Positions 8,299 through 18,113 are shown, numbered from the stretch's first letter. The stretch is DNA of 64,000 bases from Hyphomicrobiales bacterium (GCA_900466945.1 UBNV01000007.1:62001-126000); one strand, 5' to 3'. The notes: generated by a model from the letters alone, not told the origin. A program made the numbers and translations.

Positions 8299-9798
8299 TT
8301 ACTTGATCTTGATCTCGGAGAGCTGAAGCATGGAATTCGTCGCAATTGTCGGCTTGAAGTCCAGACGCTCGGAGACACGCGAGAAGCCGACCATGTGGAA
8401 GAGAAGCACATCTGCGACCACTTCGTCATGCAGATAGGCAATCAATTCCGACCAGAGCTTGGCACGTTCATCGCCGACGGCTGCAGAAGCGCGCGTGATC
8501 AGGTCGTCCACCTTCGGATCGGAGAAGCCCGACTGGGTGCCTTCAGTCGCATATTTGAAGAACATCGAGAAGGAAGGATCACCCTTCGAATTGTCGTGCA
8601 TGGCAGCGACGATCTGGGGACCACGGCCTTCTGCGAAGGGCTTCGAATAATACTGCTCGTGCTCGGCCACTTCGACGAACTTCAGATCGATCTTGAAGCC
8701 GACTTCCTGCAGCTGCTGCTGGATCGCTTCCATGATTTCCGTGACGTTCGGGAAGTTTGCCGAACGGGCGATGACGGTGATCGGTGTATCGACCTTCACG
8801 CCGTCGGCCTTGGCTTCCTCGATCAGCTTCTTGGCAGCTTCGGGATCATAGGCCGGAACCTTCACGTCCTTGTTCCAGCCAAGTGTCGGCGGTGGCACGA
8901 TGGCCGTGGCCAGCAGCGCGCTGTCTGGCAGCAGGGTGCCGAGGAAGGCTTCGCGGTCAACCGCGAGGTTCAGCGCCCGGCGAACGCGGACGTCGTTCAG
9001 CGGCTCGATATTGTGGTCGATGCGCAGATAGACGGTTTCGCTGTCGAGATAGGAGAAGTCGGTCGCCGGATTGGTAGCCTCGACCTGCGAGATCGACGGC
9101 GACAGATCGGCTTCGCCCGCCTGCACCATGGCCGCGCGAACGGCAGGGTCGGCGCGGAACAGATAGGTGGCTTCGGTCACCTCGGGCTTTGTGCCCCAGT
9201 AATCGTCGCGGCTCGTCAGGACGATCTGCTGACCGGGGGTCCAGTTGGTCAGCTTGTAGGGGCCGGTTCCAACAGGTTCGCGAACGAATTCGAGAGGCGT
9301 CTCCTCGGGCACCATGGTGACGAGCGACAGAAGCAGCGGCAGGATCGGCTGAACCGGATCAGCCTTGAAATCGACGGTGTAGTCATCGACGACGGTTGGC
9401 GTAACGGTCATGCCGCCGAAGTAGCGACGAGACTCGCAGGTATTCTTGTCGCTCATGATGCGGTCGAAGCTGTGCTTGACGTCCTTTGCATCGAAGGCGG
9501 TGCCGTCGGAGAACTTGACGCCCTGGCGCAGATGGAAACGCCAGCTGCCATCGGCATTCTGCTCCCACTTTTCGGCGAGACGCGGCTGTACGCCGGTGCC
9601 ACCGCGCACATCGAGTTCGGTCAGCGTTTCGCTAACATTCTCCATGATGATGCGGCCGATATTTGAACGCGTCGCCATGCAGGGTTCAAGCAGATCGGCC
9701 TCTTCGGGCAACACGACCTTGATCGGGCCGGACCCGGCATAGGCCGGGGAAAGGGCCGTGCCCATGGCCAGGGCACACATCAATGCAGTCTTTTTCAT
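8299..9798 (-). CDS. Periplasmic oligopeptide-type solute-binding protein (SBP family 5)
   Basis: A 499-residue exported protein. MKKTALMCALAMG...PAYA is a Sec signal peptide with cleavage expected near residue 20. The mature part shows the SBP_bac_5 order: LLEPCMATRSNIG, ETLTELD, RLAEKWEQNADGSWRFHLRQG and VKFSDGTAFDAKDVKHSFDR, then the VRRALNLAVDREAF block. It captures the substrate for the DppBC/DF importer encoded downstream. ATG 9798 has GGAGG at a normal distance; ATG 9804, two codons upstream, is closer than ideal to the same site. The frame is open far upstream into the EamA gene, which is not part of this protein. The ligand cannot be predicted from sequence. Confidence 0.93.
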   Translation of the reverse strand: MKKTALMCALAMGTALSPAYAGSGPIKVVLPEEADLLEPCMATRSNIGRIIMENVSETLTELDVRGGTGVQPRLAEKWEQNADGSWRFHLRQGVKFSDGTAFDAKDVKHSFDRIMSDKNTCESRRYFGGMTVTPTVVDDYTVDFKADPVQPILPLLLSLVTMVPEETPLEFVREPVGTGPYKLTNWTPGQQIVLTSRDDYWGTKPEVTEATYLFRADPAVRAAMVQAGEADLSPSISQVEATNPATDFSYLDSETVYLRIDHNIEPLNDVRVRRALNLAVDREAFLGTLLPDSALLATAIVPPPTLGWNKDVKVPAYDPEAAKKLIEEAKADGVKVDTPITVIARSANFPNVTEIMEAIQQQLQEVGFKIDLKFVEVAEHEQYYSKPFAEGRGPQIVAAMHDNSKGDPSFSMFFKYATEGTQSGFSDPKVDDLITRASAAVGDERAKLWSELIAYLHDEVVADVLLFHMVGFSRVSERLDFKPTIATNSMLQLSEIKIK

Positions 9799-9821
9799 TT
9801 CCATTCTCCTCCCAGATGAAT

Positions 9822-10697
9822 TCAGTTTGAAGCTTTCACGCCTCGCGAGCGCGCAGCCATGAGCGCCGCGAGGCAGATCAGAACAGCACCGACCACCGTG
9901 GTCAGCGCGACGGTTTCTTGAAACAGGGCGACGCCGCCGATAGCCACGAGCGGCAGCCGCAGAAAATCGACCGGCGCGACAATGCTGGCCGGCGCAAGCG
10001 ACATGGCATGCGTCATCAACCCCATGCAGGTGGTGCCCACCACACCCTGGAGGGCAAGCAGCGCCAGCTCCCGATTGCCGGGCATGACAAAGAAAGGCAC
10101 GGCCATCACGAGCGAGATCGGCACCGTCAGCAGCAAATTCCACACGACGAGGGTGGACGTGGAGTCACCACGCGACATCGATTTCAGGATCAACTGGATA
10201 CCAGCCTGCAGAAGCGCGCCGGCAAGAGCGAGCCCGATGGCCAAGGTAAAACCTGATGGAGACGGGCCGACAATGATCATCGCGCCGGAAAATCCGACCA
10301 GCGCCGCAGCGAGCATGGCAAGCCCCGGCCTTTCGCCCAGCAACAGGGCGGCGCCAAGAACGACGAAAATCGGAGACATGAAGGCGATAGCTGTAACATC
10401 CGCCAGCGGCCCCATGCTGAAAGCAGCAAAGAAAGCCACCATGGCGAAGAGCTTGAACACGGCCCGCACCGCATGCTGGCCAAGCGTATGGGTCGACTTG
10501 AGCACCTGCGGCCTCAGAGCCAGGAAAGGCAGCACGACGACGATACCGAAAAGAGCTCGGAAGAAGGCGATGACAAACGGATGCACGGCGCCATCGAGGG
10601 CACGCACGATCACGGCATCGGACGCAGCCAGCACCGCCGCCCCGATCGCGAAGAGCACTGCTGCGGAAACCCGCTCGCGCCTCTCTTCTACCTGCAT
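9822..10697 (-). CDS. EamA/DMT-family transporter
   Basis: A 291-residue membrane protein with two five-helix EamA repeats (about ten membrane segments), the RhaT/YdcZ-like drug/metabolite layout. Residues 10-30 (AIGAAVLAASDAVIVRAL) and the FFRALFGIVVVLPFLAL helix match repeat 1. GGGAGGG stands 4 bases before ATG 10697; an in-frame ATG at 10826 would add 43 residues with no membrane logic and is rejected. It lies only 23 bases before the binding-protein gene and reads the same way, so it is probably the first gene of the transporter operon, perhaps exporting a product or overflow metabolite. Confidence 0.85.
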   Translation of the reverse strand: MQVEERRERVSAAVLFAIGAAVLAASDAVIVRALDGAVHPFVIAFFRALFGIVVVLPFLALRPQVLKSTHTLGQHAVRAVFKLFAMVAFFAAFSMGPLADVTAIAFMSPIFVVLGAALLLGERPGLAMLAAALVGFSGAMIIVGPSPSGFTLAIGLALAGALLQAGIQLILKSMSRGDSTSTLVVWNLLLTVPISLVMAVPFFVMPGNRELALLALQGVVGTTCMGLMTHAMSLAPASIVAPVDFLRLPLVAIGGVALFQETVALTTVVGAVLICLAALMAARSRGVKASN

Positions 10698-10929
10698 GAC
10701 ACCCTCCCAGACCGACCTCCACGTCGGCATGCCCAAACCATCCAACTTCCACTCATCTTTGTCAAATGATTTTGCAATGTAAAATTTCTGAAGAAACAGT
10801 AGGACTGTTATATCATTTATTTTCAATTAGTTGGAATCATAATTTTTGCAGGTATCGAAATTTTCCAACATAAACAAACTTGACAACTTTATAGAAAAAG
10901 CAGATTTCGAGGGGCGAGAGGAGTGCTCC
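10698..10929. promoter_or_regulatory. AT-rich divergent promoter region
   Basis: This 232-base gap between the leftward EamA operon and the rightward sialidase-fold operon is strikingly AT-rich compared with its surroundings, as expected for back-to-back promoters. A TTGACA hexamer occurs at 10880-10885 on the plus strand but no convincing -10 box is found at the right spacing. It is a natural place for control by the GntR regulator encoded at 14281-15006 or by the lost LacI protein; no clear operator was found. Confidence 0.45.
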
Positions 10930-12120
10930 ATGACACCTGATGATATCGCCCGGCGCATGACCGGCGCACTCGCTGTTGCTGACTCGGGCCGGATAGAGGC
11001 CTTTCTTCCGTCCCCGATGGTCCAGAACCACGCATCCTTCTTGCATAGGCAGGCGAACGGGAGCCTGATCTGCGCCTGGTTCGGCGGATCGCTTGAAGGC
11101 AAGTCCGATATTTCGATTTACGCCTCCGTGTTACCTGAGGGCGCATCGGCCTGGGGTCCGCCTCAGCGGCTGAGCTCCGACCCTGAACATTCTGAGCAGA
11201 ACCCGGTTCTGTTCCAGGCGCCCGACGGTCGCCTCCTCTTGCTTCACACGTCGCAGCCTTCGGGCAATCAGGACGAATGCCGGATCAGGATGGCGGAGAT
11301 CGCGACGGATGCCGCCGACCCGACGCGGCTAACCGCTGCGGAAGGCCGCTATCTCGACCTGCCCCGCGGCAGCTTCGTGCGCGCGCCGGTCGTGATCCGC
11401 GCAGACAGTGCCTGGCTTCTCCCCATCTTCCGCTGCATCCCACGCCCTGGCCAGAAGTGGAATGGCAGTCACGACACCGCAGCTGTCGGCATCAGCAAGG
11501 ACGCAGGTGCGACTTGGGCGCTTGAGGAGCTTCCCCAGTCGATCGGCTGCGTGCACATGTCTCCCACAGCCCTTGGCGGAAGCCAAATGGCCGCCTTTTT
11601 CCGCCGCCGTCAGGCAGACTTCGTCTACCGCACCGAGAGCACTGATCAAGGCCTGACCTGGAGCATCCCGGCAGCGACCGACCTGCCGAACAACAATTCC
11701 TCTATCGCAGCGATCACACTCAACGACGGCCGCATTGCAATCATCTGCAATCCCGTCAATGCCGCGGCCTCCCCGGACCGTCGAACCTCTCTCTATGATG
11801 AACTCGGAGAACAGGACGACAGGCCGGAGGCGGACCCGACCGGGGGCTGCGCCCCCATCTGGGGAGTGCCGCGCGCGCCTGTCTCTGTGTGCATTTCAAG
11901 CGATGGCGGCCAGACGTTCACGCAGCGCATCCTGATCGAGGATGGACCGGGAACCTGCCTGTCGAACGATTCCACCGATGGACGAAACAAGGAAATGTCC
12001 TATCCATGGCTCCTGGCCGGACCGGACGGGTCCCTGCACATCGCCTACACCTATCACCGACGCGCGATCAAATATGTCCGGCTCGCCCCCGGCTGGGATC
12101 GTTCCGAAAACGGAGAATGA
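10930..12120 (+). CDS. Sialidase-fold (BNR/Asp-box) protein, cytoplasmic
   Basis: A 396-residue protein with three Asp-boxes of the form S-x-D-x-G-x-[TQ]-[WF]: [16 protein letters not shown] and SSDGGQTF, the mark of six-bladed sialidase/neuraminidase propellers (BNR_2 family). The N-terminal [20 protein letters not shown] resembles the family's first strand region. There is no signal peptide, so it should act in the cytosol. Members of this subfamily occur in bacterial sugar-acid operons and true sialidase activity is rarely shown. ATG 10930 follows GAGAGGAG; the frame to 10846 is open but lies in promoter-like DNA. It overlaps nothing and is one base from the PdxA2-like start, so it is the first gene of a three-gene operon. 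Confidence 0.8.
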   Translation: MTPDDIARRMTGALAVADSGRIEAFLPSPMVQNHASFLHRQANGSLICAWFGGSLEGKSDISIYASVLPEGASAWGPPQRLSSDPEHSEQNPVLFQAPDGRLLLLHTSQPSGNQDECRIRMAEIATDAADPTRLTAAEGRYLDLPRGSFVRAPVVIRADSAWLLPIFRCIPRPGQKWNGSHDTAAVGISKDAGATWALEELPQSIGCVHMSPTALGGSQMAAFFRRRQADFVYRTESTDQGLTWSIPAATDLPNNNSSIAAITLNDGRIAIICNPVNAAASPDRRTSLYDELGEQDDRPEADPTGGCAPIWGVPRAPVSVCISSDGGQTFTQRILIEDGPGTCLSNDSTDGRNKEMSYPWLLAGPDGSLHIAYTYHRRAIKYVRLAPGWDRSENGE

Positions 12121-12121
12121 C

Positions 12122-13078
12122 ATGAGCGGCATTATCGGCATCACCATGGGCGACCCCTGCGGCGTCGGGCCCGAGATCTCGGTTCGGGCTCTGGCCGAGA
12201 TGTCGGCCGAGGATCGCGCTGCCACTCGGATCTACGGCAATCTGGCCACACTCGAAGCGGCACGCAAGGCGCTCGAAGTCGAGATCGACCTTTCCCCCTA
12301 TGTCGTCGACATAGAGGTAGAGGGCGCACCCCTTCCCTGGGGCACACTGAGCCCGGTCGCGGGCGACGCCGCCTTCCGCTTCATCGAGAAGGCAGTGCGC
12401 GATGCAGAAGTCGGAACGATCGGCTGCATCGTGACGGCCCCCATCAACAAGGAAGCCCTGAACCTGGCCGGCCATCACTATGACGGCCATACGGGCATGC
12501 TGCGCAGCCTGACCGGCTCGAAGGCGGCCTACATGCTGCTTGCTTCGGAACGCCTGAAGGTCATTCACGTCTCGACCCACGTCTCGCTGCAGGAAGCGAT
12601 CCGAAGGGCGACCACCGAACGCGTGCTGGCGACCATCAAGGCCGGCAACGACCATCTCAAGCGCATCGGCTACGACAAGCCGCGCATCGCGGTTGCTGGC
12701 GTCAATCCGCATTGCGGCGAAAACGGCCTCTTTGGCACCGAAGACGACGACCAGATCGCACCAGCGGTGGCGGCCGCCCGCGCCGAAGGCATCGATGTGC
12801 AGGGACCGATTTCTGCCGATACCGTCTTCTATCGCGCTTACTCCGGCGCTTTCGACCTCGTTGTCGCGCAATATCACGACCAGGGCCACATCCCGATCAA
12901 GCTTGTCGCCTTTGATACGGCGGTCAATGTCTCCGTCGAATTGCCGATTGACCGCACCTCGGTCGACCACGGCACCGCCTTCGACATCGCTGGCAAGGGC
13001 ATCGCTAATCACGGCAACATGAATTCCGCCATCGCCTACGCCCGCAAGCTGGTTGCCGGCCGGGCCACGCAAGGATGA
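12122..13078 (+). CDS. pdxA2: PdxA-family 4-phosphoerythronate/threonate dehydrogenase (PdxA2-like)
   Basis: A 318-residue NAD-dependent dehydrogenase of the PdxA family. [14 protein letters not shown] at the N-terminus, HTGML at about 125 and the metal-binding [12 protein letters not shown] near 255 are all present. Classical PdxA makes pyridoxal precursor, but the paralogue PdxA2, found next to DUF1537 kinases, oxidises and decarboxylates 4-phospho-D-threonate or -erythronate to dihydroxyacetone phosphate. A DUF1537 kinase gene lies 2 kb downstream on the other strand, which favours the catabolic role. The stop overlaps the next start as ATGA. Confidence 0.85.
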   Translation: MSGIIGITMGDPCGVGPEISVRALAEMSAEDRAATRIYGNLATLEAARKALEVEIDLSPYVVDIEVEGAPLPWGTLSPVAGDAAFRFIEKAVRDAEVGTIGCIVTAPINKEALNLAGHHYDGHTGMLRSLTGSKAAYMLLASERLKVIHVSTHVSLQEAIRRATTERVLATIKAGNDHLKRIGYDKPRIAVAGVNPHCGENGLFGTEDDDQIAPAVAAARAEGIDVQGPISADTVFYRAYSGAFDLVVAQYHDQGHIPIKLVAFDTAVNVSVELPIDRTSVDHGTAFDIAGKGIANHGNMNSAIAYARKLVAGRATQG

Positions 13079-14196
13079 CATCGATGACCGCATCCATCAC
13101 CCTCCACCAGCCGCGCCGCCTGATCGTCGGCGCCGGCATGATCGCAGAGGTCGGCGCCCTTGTCGGCGACACCTCCTCCACCCTCGTCATCGCGACACCG
13201 ATCACCGCAGGCTTTGTCGATCGCCTGAAGCTGCCGGGAAAGATCGAGGTCTTCGACGCCATCCCGGGCGAACCGGATGTCGCGACGCTGGAGGCGGCGC
13301 TCGCCGTGGCGCGCCAGGTCAAACCTCAGGTCGTCGTCGGCCTCGGCGGCGGCTCCGTGCTCGATGTGGCCAAGCTTGTCGCAGTCCTCTGGGACAGCAA
13401 CCAGACAATCACCGACGTCGCCGGCCCCAATAAGGTGGCCGGACGCAGCACCCGGCTCATTCAGGTGGCTACGACCGCCGGCACCGGCTCGGAAGCCGGC
13501 ATTCGCTCGCTGATCACCGACCCGGTAAAGGGTGCAAAGATCGCGGTCGAAAGCCCGCACATGATCGCCGATATCGCCGTCCTCGATCCGCAGTTGACCT
13601 TTACGGTACCACCAGCCGTTACCGCTGCCACAGGCGTCGATGCCATGGCCCATTGCGTCGAGGCCTTCACCAACAAGCGCGCCCATCCGATGATCGACGG
13701 CTTTGCCCGCATGGGCTTTCGTCTCGTCGGCAAATATCTTGCCCGCGCGGTCAAGGATGGCTCCGATACCGAGGCGCGCGAGGGCATGATGCTCGCATCC
13801 TACTACGGTGGGATCTGCCTTGGGCCGGTCAATACGGCGGCGGGCCACGCAATTGCCTACCCGCTCGGCACCAGGCTCGGCCTTCCGCACGGCCTCGCAA
13901 ACGCAATCGTCTTCCCGCACGTGCTCGCCTTCAACCAGTCTGTGGTTCAATCCAAGACGGCGGAAGTCGCTGAAGCACTCGGCTTCAACGCCGGCTCACG
14001 CGACGCCCTGCTCGAAAACGCCTGCCGCTTCTGCACCGATCTCGACATTGAGATGCAGCTCTCCCGTCATGGCGCAAATGAAGACGCGCTCGCAGGCTAT
14101 GCGGCCGAAGCCCATGCCAATCGGCGCCTGATGGACAACAATCCGGCCGACATGGCGGTCGAGGACGTGCTGGCGATCTACCGCGCAGCCTATTGA
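13075..14196 (+). CDS. Iron-containing alcohol dehydrogenase
   Basis: A 373-residue group III dehydrogenase. The nucleotide-binding [13 protein letters not shown] near residue 90, [12 protein letters not shown] near 135, and the metal ligands in [12 protein letters not shown] and GHAIAYPLG...[17 protein letters not shown] are the standard Fe-ADH motifs. It overlaps the PdxA2-like gene by four bases (ATGA), so the two are translationally coupled. In acid-sugar operons such enzymes may make the aldonate from the aldehyde or reduce the product; the substrate here is unknown. It should not be confused with the maleylacetate reductase at 20032, which belongs to the same superfamily. Confidence 0.88.
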   Translation: MTSMTASITLHQPRRLIVGAGMIAEVGALVGDTSSTLVIATPITAGFVDRLKLPGKIEVFDAIPGEPDVATLEAALAVARQVKPQVVVGLGGGSVLDVAKLVAVLWDSNQTITDVAGPNKVAGRSTRLIQVATTAGTGSEAGIRSLITDPVKGAKIAVESPHMIADIAVLDPQLTFTVPPAVTAATGVDAMAHCVEAFTNKRAHPMIDGFARMGFRLVGKYLARAVKDGSDTEAREGMMLASYYGGICLGPVNTAAGHAIAYPLGTRLGLPHGLANAIVFPHVLAFNQSVVQSKTAEVAEALGFNAGSRDALLENACRFCTDLDIEMQLSRHGANEDALAGYAAEAHANRRLMDNNPADMAVEDVLAIYRAAY

Positions 14197-14222
14197 AGGC
14201 GTTCCATTCCGGCTGAAATCAA

Positions 14223-14246
14223 AAAAGGGGCCCGCAGGCCCCTTTT
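14223..14246. terminator. Bidirectional rho-independent terminator
   Basis: AAAAGGGGCC / GGCCCCTTTT inverted repeat with a CGCA loop, so a GC stem is flanked by A-run and T-run and works in both directions. It lies between the convergent iron-ADH gene (stop 14196) and the GntR gene (stop 14281). Confidence 0.9.
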
Positions 14247-14280
14247 CCATTCTTAGATTTTGCGCCGTCGTCGCCCCAGT

Positions 14281-15006
14281 TCAACCCTCCGGCAGTGCCG
14301 CCAGAGACGCGCTCGTCTGGAAGAGGCGGGCACGGGAGCCGGTCAGATGGGCATGCATCAGCTCTTTCGCCCGAACACCTTCCCCCGCCGCGATCGCTGT
14401 TGCAATCGCCTCATGCTCGGCAAACACGCGCGACAGCCCGGCCGTATCCCGTTTAACCGAGACACCATGGAAGCGCATGCCGACGGCAATGTGATCCTTC
14501 AGCGCCTCCATGGCGGTCGAGAAGTAGGTGTTGTTCGCGGCGCGCGCGATCGCAAGATGGAACTGGAAATCCGCATCCTCGCGGTGCGCCTGGCGATTGG
14601 TGGCATCACGCATCAGTTCAAGAGCCTCACGGATCGAGGCAAGCGCAGTCGGCGTATGGCGCATGGCGGCCGCTTCGGCCGCAGCCGGCTCAAGCGTCAG
14701 GCGAAACTCGTAGCAATTGAGAAGATCCGCGACATTCTCCAACTGACCGAAGCCGAGTGGCTGCTTCATGCCAACAGCCCGCACGAAACTGCCGGCACCA
14801 CGCCGCGAATAGATGAAGCCCTGTTCACGCAGACGCCGCAGCGCCTCGCGAACGATCGGACGAGACACCTCGAACTCGATCGCCAGATCATGTTCAGTCG
14901 GCAACCGCTCATCCGGCTGGTAAGAGCCCGATTTGATCGCCCGATGCATGCGCTCAAAAACCAGATCCGCCAAGCTCTTGCGCGCTGTTCCGCTCTGCAG
15001 TCCCAT
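14281..15006 (-). CDS. GntR-family transcriptional regulator, FadR/FCD subfamily
   Basis: A 241-residue regulator. Residues 10-75 form the GntR winged helix (SGSYQPDERLPTEHDLAIEF, VSRPIVREALRRL), and residues 95-220 the all-helical FCD ligand domain with metal-ligand-type residues D144/H148 (DADFQFHLAIARAA) and EHEAIATAIAAG. FCD regulators of this kind often sense sugar acids such as gluconate or galactonate, which fits the neighbouring DUF1537 and PdxA2 genes. It starts two bases after the kinase stop, so it is co-transcribed with it. It probably represses this locus; the operator was not identified. Confidence 0.9.
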   Translation of the reverse strand: MGLQSGTARKSLADLVFERMHRAIKSGSYQPDERLPTEHDLAIEFEVSRPIVREALRRLREQGFIYSRRGAGSFVRAVGMKQPLGFGQLENVADLLNCYEFRLTLEPAAAEAAAMRHTPTALASIREALELMRDATNRQAHREDADFQFHLAIARAANNTYFSTAMEALKDHIAVGMRFHGVSVKRDTAGLSRVFAEHEAIATAIAAGEGVRAKELMHAHLTGSRARLFQTSASLAALPEG

Positions 15007-15008
15007 TG

Positions 15009-16037
15009 TCAGCCCCTGCCCTCGTGCAGTTTTTCCGCGAGCGTCGCAAGGGTGTCAGGCCCTCCGAATCCTCCGGATTTGGCGATGATACATTGCCCGC
15101 CGGCATAGGCGAGCCCAAGTCCGGGCAGGCATTCGCCCTGAAGACGGAAACTGTGGATACCCATCTCCGCAAGAATGGTCTCCGCCGTCGCGCCACCGCT
15201 GAGAAGCAGAGTTCCCGCGCCGGCCGTCAGTTTCGGATGAATGGAAGTGGCCAGATTGCGCCCCACCTGCTCGCCAGACAAAGAAACCTCACCGGGTGTC
15301 GCCTGGATCAGAACGAGTGGCCCGACTGGCGTGAACGGCTCCGTCAAAACACCATTCGGAGCCGCCCGATAATCGACGCCGGCCAGAAGAAGCAATCTGT
15401 CGATTTGCTCAAGCGTGATCCGGTCGTGCGAACCGATGGCGAAAAGACCAGGCCCCGCAGGAGGTTGGACGAGGCGTGCCTCAGTGCGGCCGGTCATCCG
15501 GATGGCAAGCGCCTCGGCCAGCCCCCGCGCACCGACCAGCAAATCCACTTGCTCGGCTTCGGCCAGCGTCAGCGCATCAAGCAGCTCGCTGTCCGAAGCG
15601 GCATCCACGATAAGGCACCGGCCAGCGTGATGCCTGAGCGCTTCGGCAACCGATATCGGCTTTTTGACACCGAATCCCTCGACATTCCCGTCACGAACGA
15701 TGCGACCAAAAGCAGGGATGGCCGGAGCCACAAGCGCCCGCGTATAGGGCACGGCGTCCAGTTCGGCGGCGACGTGTCCTTTGAGCCGAGAATCCACCTT
15801 CTTGAACAGGCGAGTGCCCAGGGGCAATTGCGCATAAACCTGTCGCATCCGATCCTGCGCCTGCTCAGCGCTGCCCTCCCTCGACGCGAGGTTGATCGAC
15901 AGGACTTCCGGCGCCAGCGCAACGGCGTTGGGAACGGCTTCCACATCCAGCGCAACTTCAACATGCAGGCCCCGCGCCGCGAAGGGAGCTCCCGTATCCA
16001 GAGCCCCGGTCAAATCATCGGCGATGATGGCCAGCAA
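15009..16037 (-). CDS. DUF1537-family four-carbon acid sugar kinase
   Basis: A 342-residue ATP-dependent kinase. LAIIADDLTGALDTGAPFA at the N-terminus is the DUF1537 (PF07005) substrate-domain signature, LFKKVDSRLKGHVAAEL around residue 85 is the second, and the C-terminal LLLSGGATAETILAEMG and IIAKSGGFGGPDTL belong to the nucleotide-binding domain (PF17042). Known members phosphorylate D-threonate, L-threonate or D-erythronate before a PdxA2 dehydrogenase acts. The start is TTG 16037, with GGGAG 6 bases before it; another TTG at 16055 lacks a ribosome site. GntR follows with a 2-base gap. Ring of evidence for acid-sugar use is good; which stereoisomer is unknown. Confidence 0.88.
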   Translation of the reverse strand: MLAIIADDLTGALDTGAPFAARGLHVEVALDVEAVPNAVALAPEVLSINLASREGSAEQAQDRMRQVYAQLPLGTRLFKKVDSRLKGHVAAELDAVPYTRALVAPAIPAFGRIVRDGNVEGFGVKKPISVAEALRHHAGRCLIVDAASDSELLDALTLAEAEQVDLLVGARGLAEALAIRMTGRTEARLVQPPAGPGLFAIGSHDRITLEQIDRLLLLAGVDYRAAPNGVLTEPFTPVGPLVLIQATPGEVSLSGEQVGRNLATSIHPKLTAGAGTLLLSGGATAETILAEMGIHSFRLQGECLPGLGLAYAGGQCIIAKSGGFGGPDTLATLAEKLHEGRG

Positions 16038-16461
16038 ACGCTTCTCCCACTTCAATGTTGTTATCTTTTATTTGAACAATCCTGACGCTTTTCCAGTAGC
16101 ATGCTTCAAATAAAATGACAAATCGACAGGCAACCGTGCGAAGTGATTTGTATCTGTGAAATAGAGCATTGCCGGGGTAACCATCTCCGTCCTGGCGGCA
16201 GCGCCAGTCATCGCCGTCGACCAGTCGATCGATGGCACAGCCATCTGACCCAAGCTCCGGGATGACCTTTGCCACTCCGACTTATCGATCAGACCTGGAT
16301 AGACGTTTTCAGGCATCAGCGGGCGATCTCTGCAGCATTCTCGCGATGAAGCCTTGATCGCCATCGGCACAATCTATCTGCTACCGACTCTGCCAATCGC
16401 CCATCACGAGAGTGAATGCTGAAGGCCCGATTGGAAGAAAACACGGGGAGACCGAACTGGA
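16038..16461. promoter_or_regulatory. Divergent intergenic region with a long inverted repeat
   Basis: A 424-base gap between the leftward DUF1537-gntR unit and the rightward ggt gene. Next to the kinase start lies an AT-rich inverted repeat with perfect 11-bp arms, TTTTATTTGAA (16066-16076) and TTCAAATAAAA (16105-16115), 28 bases apart, a good candidate operator pair for the GntR regulator. An open frame of 100 codons on the minus strand (16068-16370) has no recognisable motif or ribosome site and is not called. The rest shows nothing I can assign. Confidence 0.5.
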
Positions 16462-18057
16462 ATGCGCAATTTCGAGAAGCCAACACGATCAGTGGCCGTT
16501 TCGGCCAAAGCCATGGCCGCGACCTCGCACCCTTACGCCACGCTGACGGCGATCAACATCCTGCAGGCGGGGGGCAACGCGATGGACGCGGCAATTGCCG
16601 CATGTGCGGTGCAATGCGTGGTCGAGCCCGGATCCACGGGCATCGGCGGTGACTGTTTCGCCCTCTACGCACCGGCCGGTAAGGCTGAGGTCATCGCCTA
16701 CAATGGCTCCGGCCGCACGCCGAAGACATTGACGATTGACTGGTTCGCGGAGCGCGGACTGACCGAGGTTCCCCGTCAGTCGGCCTCCGCCGTCACCATT
16801 CCCGGCGCCATTGACGCATGGACGCGTCTGCATGCCGATCACGGCCGCCTTCCGTTTGCCGACGTGCTCGAACCTGCCATTCGCTACGCCGAGCAAGGTT
16901 ACGCCATCACGCCCCGCGTCCATCGCGACTGGCAAAAGGAAGAGGCGCTCCTGGCAGCCGACAAGGCTGCCGCAGACATTTTCCTACCCGACGGACGCGC
17001 ACCGCGGATCGGCGAAATGCATCGCCAGCCCAAATTGGCGGCAACCTTGCGCCGGATCGCAGCCGAGGGGCGCGACGGCTTTTACACAGGCCCCGTGGCA
17101 GCGGATATGGTGGCGCATATGAAAGCTCATGGCGGCATGCACACATTGGAGGATTTCGCGGAAGCCAGAGGCGAATACGTCACGCCTGTGACGACCAATT
17201 TCCGTGGATATACTGTCCACGAATGCCCCCCGAATGGCCAGGGCATCATCGCCCTTCTCATCCTCAACATCCTCGCGTGCTTCGACAACACGCTGGAACC
17301 CCAGTCACCCGACCGGCTGCATCTGGAAATCGAAGCGACACGCCTCGCCTATGCGGCACGAGACGCCTGGATTGCTGATCCCGCCAAGGCGTACGTGCCG
17401 ATCGACGAATTGCTGTCGGAAGACTTCGCCCGCGACCTGGCGACCCGTATCGATCTGAGGCGCGCCCTCACCGAGCTGCCTGATTTCGAGATGCCGCTCC
17501 ATCGCGACACCGTCTACATCTCTGTAGTCGATGAAGACCGCAATGCCGTCAGCTTGATCAATTCGATTTTCGACAGCTTCGGCACCGGTCTCGTGGCACC
17601 GGAATCGGGTATCATTCTACACAATCGTGGTCAGAGCTTCTCGCTCGAGCGCGGACATCCGAACATGATCGCGCCGGAGAAACGTCCCCTCCACACGATT
17701 ATCCCCGGCATGGTGACACGTGGCGGCCGCACCGAAATGTCCTTCGGCGTTATGGGCGGCTATTACCAGGCCATGGGACACGCCCATCTGATCTCCAAGG
17801 TCGTCGACTACGACATGGACATGCAGGACGCGATCGACCTGCCACGCCTCATCCCTGTGGGCGGCAAGGTCCCGCGCGTAGAAGCTGAGCACACCATGCC
17901 GGCGGAAACGGTGGCCGAACTCACCCGCCGTGGCTTCGAGATCGTGCCGGCAGACGATCCGATCGGCGGCGCGCAGGTCATCCGCATCGACTGGGAAAAC
18001 GGCACCCTCACCGGCGCATCTGAATCCCGCAAGGATGGCATTGCACTGGGCTTCTAG
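16462..18057 (+). CDS. ggt: Gamma-glutamyltransferase family protein, cytosolic
   Basis: A 531-residue Ntn hydrolase precursor. Thr350 (in HRDTVYISVVD) is the expected self-cleavage nucleophile that begins the small subunit; NSIFDSFGTGLVAPESGIIL and GVMGGYYQAMGH are conserved substrate-pocket blocks, and GGNAMDAAIAA with GIGGDCFALY is the N-terminal signature. No signal peptide is present, unlike periplasmic GGTs, so it resembles the cytosolic YwrD/acylase-like branch that acts on gamma-glutamyl compounds or amides during catabolism. GGGGAG precedes ATG 16462. It stands alone between two catabolic clusters and is convergent with the LysR gene. Confidence 0.88.
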   Translation: MRNFEKPTRSVAVSAKAMAATSHPYATLTAINILQAGGNAMDAAIAACAVQCVVEPGSTGIGGDCFALYAPAGKAEVIAYNGSGRTPKTLTIDWFAERGLTEVPRQSASAVTIPGAIDAWTRLHADHGRLPFADVLEPAIRYAEQGYAITPRVHRDWQKEEALLAADKAAADIFLPDGRAPRIGEMHRQPKLAATLRRIAAEGRDGFYTGPVAADMVAHMKAHGGMHTLEDFAEARGEYVTPVTTNFRGYTVHECPPNGQGIIALLILNILACFDNTLEPQSPDRLHLEIEATRLAYAARDAWIADPAKAYVPIDELLSEDFARDLATRIDLRRALTELPDFEMPLHRDTVYISVVDEDRNAVSLINSIFDSFGTGLVAPESGIILHNRGQSFSLERGHPNMIAPEKRPLHTIIPGMVTRGGRTEMSFGVMGGYYQAMGHAHLISKVVDYDMDMQDAIDLPRLIPVGGKVPRVEAEHTMPAETVAELTRRGFEIVPADDPIGGAQVIRIDWENGTLTGASESRKDGIALGF

Positions 18058-18113
18058 GCTCCGAGCGTTGCGGGCATTGAAGACATGTCGCCGACCCGAG
18101 TGTCTGCGACGCC

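Noticed and set aside
8269-9666. A 465-codon plus-strand frame across the solute-binding-protein gene
   Set aside because: Its composition is Asp/Arg/His-rich noise, and the minus strand carries a complete SBP with signal peptide.
12068-13093. A 341-codon minus-strand frame opposite the PdxA2-like gene
   Set aside because: The plus strand shows intact PdxA metal and substrate motifs; the antisense product has none.
16068-16370. A possible 100-residue minus-strand gene in the ggt/DUF1537 gap
   Set aside because: No ribosome site, no recognisable fold, and it overlaps the inverted repeat and promoter area.
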